From GCA-2724215 sp015660315 (GTDB lineage Bacteria > Latescibacterota > UBA2968 > UBA8231), in assembly GCA_029941315.1 (NCBI GenBank), contig JAPYQE010000058.1:1-29730 (forward strand): a DNA stretch of 29,730 nt, in the 5' to 3' direction. Position 1 is the first letter of the stretch. The number at the start of each line of letters is the position of its first letter. This document shows, piece by piece, positions 24,499-29,730 of this stretch. The position numbers were made by a program, and so were the translations under genes. The notes beneath the pieces were generated by a model. The model was not told the DNA's origin, made no database searches, and saw only the letters and a list, made by a program, of their open reading frames with translations.

Positions 24499-25279
24499 AG
24501 GCGTAAAGTACGGCTAAGCCGGCGATAATCACCAGCGCCAGATAGTGGAATTTCTCGCGGGTATCCAGCATCTGCTGAATCCGCGGCAAACCGGGTTGGA
24601 ACTTGCCCGACATATTGCGTTGGATATAGGTCTTGTAATATTCGACCGAAAAACGCTCCAAGCCGCCGTTCATATAGATCAGAAAACCCAGCGCGACCGG
24701 ATGCTCCGGATCGCCGAGAAAGTAGAATAGCGGGCTTAACACCGCGAGCACCACCCCCGAACGTTGAAACTTAAGCGGCTGAAAACCCTCGAAGGGCGCG
24801 TCTTTATAAGCCCCACCCAGCGCGACAATACACCCAGTGCCATAGGCCGTCACCAGATAAGCCCAAAAACTCATCATCGGCAACTCGACCAGCAAAAAGG
24901 CGAAGACGATCGCGACAATCACCGTGCCCACCGCATAGCGCAACAAGTCGCTTTCGACGTGGCGGCCGAAGAAGGTGATCCGCGAGGGCACGAAGTATTT
25001 TTGCTGGTCTTCAGTGCGGAAGAAACCCTTGTAGATCTCAGCCAAAAAGCGCTCTATTCCCATAACCAGGAAAAAGATCTGGACCAGTCCAAGGTATTGA
25101 AACTTGACGCGGAAATAAGGCACGAAATACAGCGGCAAAAAGATCGCGATATGAAAGTAGACGCTGCGCGGAAAGGTCTGCGGTTTGAAGCCCTCGTAGG
25201 GAGAGTCTTTGAAGGCACCCCAGAGCGAGGTGTAGAGTCCTGAGATCAGGCTGGTAATAAATGGTGTGATTATGTTCAT
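24479..25279 (-). CDS. Membrane protein with an internal tandem duplication, function unknown
   Basis: 266 residues with about six hydrophobic segments. The sequence repeats itself with a shift of about 133 residues: GAFKDSPYEGFKPQTFPRS (21-39) matches GAYKDAPFEGFQPLKFQRS (156-174), and GIERFLAEIYKGFFR (74-88) matches GLERFSVEYYKTYIQR (206-221). In each half a polar KD-P-EGF loop follows a hydrophobic stretch and precedes the next, so the charged loops are probably at conserved membrane-edge positions or line a site. I do not recognise a named family. It is the first gene of the unit with the GMC and Gfo/Idh oxidoreductases and overlaps the former, so a role in delivering their substrate or anchoring them is a reasonable guess only. 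Confidence 0.75.
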   Translation of the reverse strand: MNIITPFITSLISGLYTSLWGAFKDSPYEGFKPQTFPRSVYFHIAIFLPLYFVPYFRVKFQYLGLVQIFFLVMGIERFLAEIYKGFFRTEDQQKYFVPSRITFFGRHVESDLLRYAVGTVIVAIVFAFLLVELPMMSFWAYLVTAYGTGCIVALGGAYKDAPFEGFQPLKFQRSGVVLAVLSPLFYFLGDPEHPVALGFLIYMNGGLERFSVEYYKTYIQRNMSGKFQPGLPRIQQMLDTREKFHYLALVIIAGLAVLYAYELGAL

Positions 25280-25324
25280 GTTTGTTTTATTGAGTGGTCG
25301 TAGTGATGGTCCCCTGAGGACGGT

Positions 25325-25694
25325 CCGGCTTGGGGCTTTTTCCGTCGCTAATTCTCGCCGACCTTCTCTGGTCCGCTCCGAGGCAAGGCTCTTATTTTAT
25401 AATCCTGTAAAATAAGAGACTTGCCATCCGCTCCTGGGAAAACCCCCAAACCGGAGCTCAGTTAAAAGAATGTTTACAAGGTATTCAGACAATTATAACT
25501 CCCACCCACCAGCAGAGCGAAAAGTCGAATCGCTCTCGCAGAGCAAAGCCATTTGCAGGCCGTCGCTTGAACTATATCGCCCCACTCCCGCTACCCACTA
25601 AGGTGGCTCTGCCACCCCGCCAAAAGCTAGCTAGGCCCGCCTTAGCTTTGTCCGCAGACAGCCCCCGAGCCGCAGCGTGAAACGCACTCCCCAA
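25325..25694. repeat. Structured intergenic repeat, copy B
   Basis: This fills most of the 547-base gap between two divergent genes (membrane protein at 25279, isomerase-like at 25827). Outer arms 25325-25343 and 25436-25454 (16 of 19 pair) enclose an inner hairpin, 25383-25399 with 25408-25424 (16 of 17 pair), whose loop again holds AATCCTG. A second part has a block at 25559-25591 matching copy A 9993-10025 at 30 of 33 positions, a GGTGGC/GCCACC hairpin at 25602-25616, and an end at 25670-25694 almost identical to copy A. A small local hairpin, GAGCGA/TCGCTC at 25515-25535, is specific to this copy. The orientation relative to the window is the same as copy A. The closing long stem is more decayed than in copy A. 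Confidence 0.8.
25383..25424. repeat. Inner hairpin of repeat copy B
   Basis: Bases 25383-25399 pair with 25408-25424 with one internal mismatch; the core is CTCTTATTTTA with TAAAATAAGAG. The stem bases differ from those of copy A (9821-9860) while pairing is kept, and the loop word AATCCTG is shared. Confidence 0.85.
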
Positions 25695-25826
25695 CCCCAC
25701 CATAATACAGCCCATCAATAGTAGCCCACCACCCCACATTCGGCAAGACACCCCCCTTGCCGCTACATCATTATATATTATCTTCATAAGTTCCTGCAAA
25801 TTGCCCCAAAACAAGGAGCCTACCCC

Positions 25827-26690
25827 ATGCGACTCGGCGTCGTCGGCATGCTGCCCCCGGATTTTCGCGACATCAAAAATGACCATTTAGAAGCCATCAA
25901 AGAGCTCAAACTCACCGGCACCGCTTTCCACGCCGCCGGTGACATGCTCGCCGATGTCACCACCGAAGAATGCCATACAGTGCGCGACACCATCGCCGCC
26001 GCCGGCATGGACCTGCCGCAATTCGGCATTGGTTTTTCCGAATGCCTCTTTGACCCCGACCAGGCCGTGCGCGACCGGGTCGTCGGCAAAATCGAGCGCG
26101 GCATTGAAGTCGCCCGCGACCTCGGCGCCTTCACCTGCCTGATCCGCACCGGTAGCCTCAACCCCCAAGGCTCCTACTGCCCGGCCCGAGAAAACCGCAC
26201 CTCTGAGGCCCGGAACCAACTCGTCGAAACCCTCAAACGCGTCGCCGCCAAGGCCGAAGCTGAAGACGTGACGATCGTCATCGAGACGCACGCCCTGACC
26301 ATCATGGGTTCGCCCGAGGCCAATCGCGATATCCTGCAAGCCGTCGGCTCCAAACGCGTGACCGTGGTCATGGATTTTGTTAACCACTTCCAAAACCTCG
26401 ACCAGGTCTACAACAATACCGAGCGCCTGCAGCATATCTTCGACATTATGAATCCGATCTCGGTCGTCGGCCACGTCAAAGACATCAAACTCTCGCCCGG
26501 CTTGGTGCTGCATATCGACGAAGAAATCCCCGGCGACGGCGAGCTCGATATGGCACTCGCGCTCAAGCTCTGGCAGGACGCGCATCCCAATGATTATATG
26601 CTCTTGGAACACTTGCCCAACGAGAAATACCCGCGCGCCGCCGCCAATGTGCACCAGATCCTCGCCGACGCCGGCATCCCGGTCCACTAA
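25827..26690 (+). CDS. Sugar phosphate isomerase/epimerase family protein (xylose isomerase-like TIM barrel)
   Basis: 287 residues; ATG 25827 follows AGGAG at 25815-25819. The protein starts on a beta strand (MRLGVVGMLP) and shows alternating strand/helix segments of an AP endonuclease 2-type TIM barrel. Likely metal ligands sit at strand ends: the Glu of VIVIETHAL, Asp of VVMDFVNHF, His of VVGHVKDIKL and Glu of YMLLEHLPNEKYPRA. GDGELDMALAL is the usual late loop. Members epimerise or isomerise sugars, inosose or hydroxypyruvate; the substrate here is unknown. It is followed 7 bases later by an SMP-30-like propeller gene, so the two may be steps in one sugar or lactone pathway. Repeat copy B lies just upstream. 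Confidence 0.88.
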   Translation: MRLGVVGMLPPDFRDIKNDHLEAIKELKLTGTAFHAAGDMLADVTTEECHTVRDTIAAAGMDLPQFGIGFSECLFDPDQAVRDRVVGKIERGIEVARDLGAFTCLIRTGSLNPQGSYCPARENRTSEARNQLVETLKRVAAKAEAEDVTIVIETHALTIMGSPEANRDILQAVGSKRVTVVMDFVNHFQNLDQVYNNTERLQHIFDIMNPISVVGHVKDIKLSPGLVLHIDEEIPGDGELDMALALKLWQDAHPNDYMLLEHLPNEKYPRAAANVHQILADAGIPVH

Positions 26691-26697
26691 GGCCACA

Positions 26698-27450
26698 ATG
26701 TTCCATTCAAACGCCAAAATAACGCAGTCCCGCATCGAGATTCGCTATGAGGTGCAGAAGGAAGAGTGCCGGCCCAATGGCCTGCACTACGACCCGACCA
26801 GCGACAAGCTCTATATCGTCGACCAGGCTGACGGCGACCTGATCACCGTCAGCGACCCGCGCAATAATCCCGAAGAAAGCGTCTTTAAGGCGAACTCGGG
26901 CAAACCCAGCGGCGTGGTCACCACCGACTTCGGCGGGCAGGATACCATCTTTATGGCCAGCACGTATAACCTGGCCATCACGCAAGTGCGCGGTGAAGAA
27001 GCCGTCGAGGTCGACGTGCGCGGCATCGGCACCGGCATCGTCGACTTCGCACAAGACCTAATAAACGGCACGCACACCGGCTACCACGGCCTCGAATGGG
27101 ATGGCGAAAACCTCTGGGCCGCCTCGCCGCCGGGCAAGGCCATCTTTAAAATGCAGCTCGCCGAGACCCACACCGGCACCACCGTGTCCGCCTGCTCGTG
27201 GTTTCCCATCGCCTTCGGCAACAGGCCCCATGGTTTAGCCTGGGCCGACCAGGCCAAGACGCAAATCTGGTGCAACGACTCGACCTTGCACACCGCCTAT
27301 CGCTACGACGTACAAACCGGCGCCTGCCTCGAAATCCTGGTCCTGCCACAAGACGCGCCACAGAGCCACGGCATGACCATTATCGACGGACACCTCTGGT
27401 ATTGCGAAGACCAGACAACGGCGCGCATCTGCGAAGTGATTCCGCTTTAA
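26698..27450 (+). CDS. SMP-30/gluconolactonase-like beta-propeller protein
   Basis: 250 residues from ATG 26698; the frame is open further upstream inside the previous gene, but that part is not protein-like. Repeated propeller-type blades can be seen: PNGLHYDPTSDKLYIVDQADGDL, GYHGLEWDGENLWAASPPGKAIF, PHGLAWADQAKTQIWCNDSTL, and HGMTIIDGHLWYCEDQTTARI. The pattern G(L/M)xxxxxxLWxxD/E is that of SMP-30/gluconolactonase and NHL-like propellers that hydrolyse sugar lactones or bind ligands. No signal peptide is visible. Metal ligands of true SMP-30 (Glu, Asn, Asp) cannot be confidently placed, so lactonase activity is unproven. It is co-directional with the isomerase-like gene with only a 7-base gap. 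Confidence 0.7.
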   Translation: MFHSNAKITQSRIEIRYEVQKEECRPNGLHYDPTSDKLYIVDQADGDLITVSDPRNNPEESVFKANSGKPSGVVTTDFGGQDTIFMASTYNLAITQVRGEEAVEVDVRGIGTGIVDFAQDLINGTHTGYHGLEWDGENLWAASPPGKAIFKMQLAETHTGTTVSACSWFPIAFGNRPHGLAWADQAKTQIWCNDSTLHTAYRYDVQTGACLEILVLPQDAPQSHGMTIIDGHLWYCEDQTTARICEVIPL

Positions 27451-27490
27451 TTCAGGTAAAATCAAACCGCTTTACTTTAAAGAGAGCTTA

Positions 27491-27742
27491 ATGTTCAATC
27501 CCCACGGTGCCAACGCACTCACCCCCCTCTCCGGCTATATGAACTTGACTGACACCAAGAGCGTTGCGGCCGACATGAAAACGGGCGACGGCCCGCGCGA
27601 GGACGAAGACTATCTCTTCCTCTCCGGCACCAAGGTCCGCGAGATATTGGGCAAGCGCGAGGCGTTGCCGCCGGAACTCACCCGACCGGAAGTCGCCGAT
27701 ATTCTGTCGATCTATTATCAGCAAATAGACGCCGAGGCTTAA
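27491..27742 (+). CDS. Internally deleted mini ATP sulfurylase (Sat remnant), 83 residues
   Basis: The reading frame is open and preceded by AGAG at 27481-27484. Its second half (LFLSGTKVREILG at 42-54, PELTRPEVADILSIYYQ at 60-77) is the C-terminal end of sulfate adenylyltransferase (SGTKVREML...PEFTRPEVAxIL). Its first half (NPHGANAL then LSGYMN and KSVAADMKTGDG, up to about 34) resembles the N-terminal end of the same enzyme (HGG...FSPLTGFMN...SVVxDMRLADG). The roughly 300 residues between, including the catalytic HxGH and QxRNP motifs, are absent. So an in-frame internal deletion has joined both ends. It cannot be an active ATP sulfurylase; it could be a dead relic or a retained short protein. 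An intrinsic terminator follows. Confidence 0.6.
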   Translation: MFNPHGANALTPLSGYMNLTDTKSVAADMKTGDGPREDEDYLFLSGTKVREILGKREALPPELTRPEVADILSIYYQQIDAEA

Positions 27743-27784
27743 GTGCCACACGGCAGTACCAACACAGAACAACAAGATAAAAAG

Positions 27785-27816
27785 CAGGCGTCCTGAATAA
27801 TGGGCGCCTGTTTTTT
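27785..27816 (+). terminator. Intrinsic terminator
   Basis: CAGGCGTCC (27785-27793) pairs with GGGCGCCTG (27802-27810), 9 bp with one G-T pair, loop 8 bases, followed by six T residues at 27811-27816. It closes the isomerase/propeller/mini-Sat run. An ATG right after the T-run (27817) is in frame with PhyH-3 but is unlikely to be its start for this reason. Confidence 0.85.
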
Positions 27817-27906
27817 ATGCCCATTACGCAATCTGCATTGACATACACCAGCCCACACGCTTACTTGAGCCAGCGCCAACGCAATCCCACGCGAACCGAG
27901 ATTACA

Positions 27907-28707
27907 ATGCAACGATTAACCGACGACATGAGACGCGACTGGGTCGAGCAGGGCTATATCCTGCTCAAAAATGCGTTGAACCGCGACGAGGTCGAGAGCT
28001 ATCTTGCAGCCGCCAACGAGGTGACCGCCCAGTACCGCGAAGCCCATCCCGAAGTCCACCAAGAAGCCGTCCTAGGCATAACGCAAACAGTCGAGCGATC
28101 ACCGGCCTTCGATTCGCTGCTCGATCATCCGAGTAGCTTCGGCGTGATCACCGACTTATTAGGCCCCTATCTGCAAGTCATGGGCACGGTGATATACGTC
28201 CGCTATCCCGGCGACGAGATGCTGTTGAAATGGCACACCGATGCAGGCCCCGCACTGCGCGACTTCCGCGTCGAGCCGGGTAGCCGCCCGCTCAATTTCA
28301 AGGTCCAGCATTTCCTCACCGACATCCCCGCGCACAACCGCGCCAACTTCTGCCTAGTGCCCGGCAGCCACTGCCAGGATTTTCCCGAGGACGGTTTGAC
28401 GCCGGGCCAATGGCCGGAGGGCGGTATCCAGCTGATCGTCGAAGCCGGCGACGTCGCCATCTTTCCGCACAATCTCTGGCACGCCATTGCCGCGCACGAG
28501 GGCCATGAGATCCGTCGCAGCATCACCTTTCGCTACGGCCAAATATGGTCGAGACCGTGGGACTACGAGAAGGCGCCGGAAGAATTATTGCAGCGTCTGA
28601 CCCCACGCCAGCGACGTCTGATGGGTGATATCGGCCCCCAATATGGACCAGCAGATTACTTTAGCCCCAAGGACCAGCTCGAAATCATTCTCGACGGCAT
28701 CGAATAG
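27907..28707 (+). CDS. Phytanoyl-CoA dioxygenase family protein, paralogue 3
   Basis: 266 residues from ATG 27907; this start gives MQRLTDDMRRDWVEQGYILLKN, the normal PhyH opening, while the longer frame from 27817 begins at the terminator. The iron triad is H110 and D112 (LKWHTDAGP) and H182 (LWHAIAAH), and the Arg pair at 193-194 (EIRRSITFRYG) would hold 2-oxoglutarate. LVPGSHCQDFP is the standard turn. It appears to be a single-gene unit: terminator before, a remnant and a separate aldo/keto reductase after. It shares little with the paralogues at 1448 and 7683 beyond the family motifs, so substrates probably differ. Confidence 0.9.
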   Translation: MQRLTDDMRRDWVEQGYILLKNALNRDEVESYLAAANEVTAQYREAHPEVHQEAVLGITQTVERSPAFDSLLDHPSSFGVITDLLGPYLQVMGTVIYVRYPGDEMLLKWHTDAGPALRDFRVEPGSRPLNFKVQHFLTDIPAHNRANFCLVPGSHCQDFPEDGLTPGQWPEGGIQLIVEAGDVAIFPHNLWHAIAAHEGHEIRRSITFRYGQIWSRPWDYEKAPEELLQRLTPRQRRLMGDIGPQYGPADYFSPKDQLEIILDGIE

Positions 28708-28745
28708 CTACTTGCCCGGGTAACAAACCTCCCGCTTATTGCCCT

Positions 28746-28862
28746 ATGGAGGGCCCCTACGCCGGCACGCAACTCGACCTGGGTTCAGTCGACCGAGATA
28801 AACAGTCGATCGCCATTGCCGGCCACGCGCAAGTGCTCTTGCTCAAACGACAAAACAACTAA
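28746..28862 (+). pseudogene. Possible C-terminal remnant of a nitrilase-like gene
   Basis: A 38-codon frame (MEGPYAGTQLDLGSVDRDKQ...) ends at TAA 28860-28862. LDLGSVDRDKQSIAIAGH followed by VLLLKRQNN loosely resembles the end of nitrilases (DLxxIxxAKxxxDPxGHYSRPDVLxL), with the YSRPD part lost. No Shine-Dalgarno precedes it. Similarity of such a short stretch could be chance. Confidence 0.25.
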
Positions 28863-28893
28863 GCCAATAGCATCAACGAACAGGAGTCCCATT

Positions 28894-29730
28894 ATGGAAT
28901 ACCGCAGAATGGGCCGCAGCGGCCTCAAAGTATCCGAAGTATGCCTCGGCACCATGACCTTCGGCCACAGCACCGACCAACAAGAAAGCCAGAAAATTGT
29001 CGATTTGGCTTTCGACGCCGGCATCAACTTCTTCGACACCGCCGACTCCTACGGCGGCGGCGAGTCCGAGATCTTCACCGGTAAAGCGCTCAAAAACCGC
29101 AGCCGCAACGCAGTCATCGCCACTAAATTCTTCAACCCCATGGGATCCGGTCCCAACGACTCGGGCATGTCCCGCGTGCGCATTATAAACGCCGTCGAAG
29201 ACAGCCTCGACCGGCTACAGATGGACCATATCGACCTCTATTATATTCATCACGTAGACAGCCAGACACCCATAGAAGAAATGCTGCGGGCCTTAGATGA
29301 CCTCGTCCACCAAGGCAAAGTCCGCTATATCGCCTGCTCCAATTTCCAGGCATGGCGCCTGATGGAAGCGCTGTGGATCTCCGACTCTAAAGACCTGACC
29401 CGCTTCGAATGTTTTCAGCCGCAATACAGTCTCGTCGTGCGCGATATCGAACAAGAGCTGATACCACTCTGCGAGTTCAAAGGTCTCGGCGTGGTCGCCT
29501 GGAGCCCCTTGGGCGGCGGCTTCCTCTCCGGCAAATACAAACCCGGCGAACGCACGGTCAAAGGCACGCGCTCCGCCGATTCTTGGGCCTACCCGCAGCA
29601 CTTTTTCGCCGCCAACGCCGACGAGAGCCTGCAAGCCGTTTTTGACGTCGCCCAGCAGATCGACCGCTCCCCCGCCCAGGTCGCCCTGCGTTGGGTGCTT
29701 GAACAACCGACCATCACCTCGATCATCATC
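28894..29730 (+). CDS. Aldo/keto reductase, 3' end beyond window
   Basis: ATG 28894 follows AGGAG at 28883-28887; 279 codons are visible and the frame runs off the window end. MEYRRMGRSGLKVSEVCLGTMTFG is the typical opening. The catalytic tetrad is placed in FFDTADSYGGGESE (Asp and Tyr), IATKFF (Lys) and LYYIHHVD (His). VRYIACSNFQAWRL, YSLVVRDIEQEL and VVAWSPLGGGFLSGKY are the conserved barrel strands and the NADPH-binding loop, and SPAQVALRWVLEQPTITSII is the coenzyme site before the C-terminus. The NADPH-dependent enzyme reduces aldehydes or ketones, or dehydrogenates sugars, in the cytoplasm. Perhaps 50 residues are missing at the end. It resembles YajO/Tas-type general reductases; the substrate is unknown. 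Confidence 0.92.
   Translation, partial: MEYRRMGRSGLKVSEVCLGTMTFGHSTDQQESQKIVDLAFDAGINFFDTADSYGGGESEIFTGKALKNRSRNAVIATKFFNPMGSGPNDSGMSRVRIINAVEDSLDRLQMDHIDLYYIHHVDSQTPIEEMLRALDDLVHQGKVRYIACSNFQAWRLMEALWISDSKDLTRFECFQPQYSLVVRDIEQELIPLCEFKGLGVVAWSPLGGGFLSGKYKPGERTVKGTRSADSWAYPQHFFAANADESLQAVFDVAQQIDRSPAQVALRWVLEQPTITSIII

Noticed and set aside
25740..25800. TTGCCG ... TATATT as a sigma-70 promoter for the isomerase-like gene
   Set aside because: The spacing between the boxes is only about 11 bases, too short for a standard promoter.
25887..26735. A 282-codon minus-strand open frame
   Set aside because: Antisense to the isomerase-like gene, which has a ribosome-binding site and a complete set of TIM-barrel motifs.
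27817..27906. ATG 27817 as start of PhyH-3
   Set aside because: It follows directly on the T-run of an intrinsic terminator, and the added 30 residues are absent from the usual PhyH opening.

Overview
The window carries about 27 protein-coding genes (two cut by the window edges), several decayed genes, and two copies of a folded intergenic repeat. It looks like a GC-rich, Gram-negative, environmental or host-associated bacterium, probably uncultured. QueE, MoaA, EttA, XdhC and a WbpD-like sugar acetyltransferase fit Pseudomonadota or a related phylum. Three phytanoyl-CoA dioxygenase (PhyH) paralogues, an enolase-superfamily enzyme, a creatininase-like amidohydrolase, a GMC oxidoreductase, a sugar-phosphate-isomerase-like protein and an SMP-30-like propeller recall marine or sponge-associated genomes with large scavenging repertoires. 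That placement is inference; no rRNA or tRNA is present to confirm it.

Layout. 1-3045 (+): the tail of queE, then an enolase-superfamily enzyme, PhyH-1 and a creatininase-family protein in a tight run. 3048-3630: remnant of a membrane glycosyltransferase-like gene, followed by a convergent sugar O-/N-acetyltransferase. 4339-9745 (+): one compact, partly overlapping run of a FAH-family hydrolase, two MFS transporters, PhyH-2 and a three-polypeptide nitrile hydratase/thiocyanate hydrolase-type enzyme. 9761-10143: structured repeat copy A. 10210-10848 (+): an RraA/HMG-aldolase-like protein. 11083-15541 (-): a PLP-dependent Cys/Met metabolism enzyme, a FolC-like Mur ligase fused to an ATP-grasp domain, and moaA. 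16150-19642 (+): an XdhC-family protein and a penicillin-acylase-family hydrolase. 19780-20250 (-): a decayed second XdhC. 20270-25279 (-): ettA plus an overlapping three-gene unit (duplicated membrane protein, GMC oxidoreductase, Gfo/Idh/MocA dehydrogenase). 25325-25694: structured repeat copy B. 25827-29730 (+): a TIM-barrel isomerase-like protein, an SMP-30-like propeller, an internally deleted mini ATP sulfurylase, a terminator, PhyH-3, a possible nitrilase remnant and a truncated aldo/keto reductase.

Functional reading. Most intact genes are small-molecule catabolic or modifying enzymes with transporters. The molybdenum theme (MoaA, intact XdhC, dead XdhC) suggests a molybdoenzyme elsewhere in the genome. 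Gene erosion by internal deletion and frameshift recurs (glycosyltransferase, ATP sulfurylase, XdhC, perhaps others), pointing to ongoing gene loss.

The most interesting items are the paired covarying intergenic element, the FolC/ATP-grasp fusion next to moaA, the split nitrile hydratase-like locus with a histidine-rich metal subunit, the membrane-protein/GMC/Gfo unit, and the in-frame mini ATP sulfurylase.
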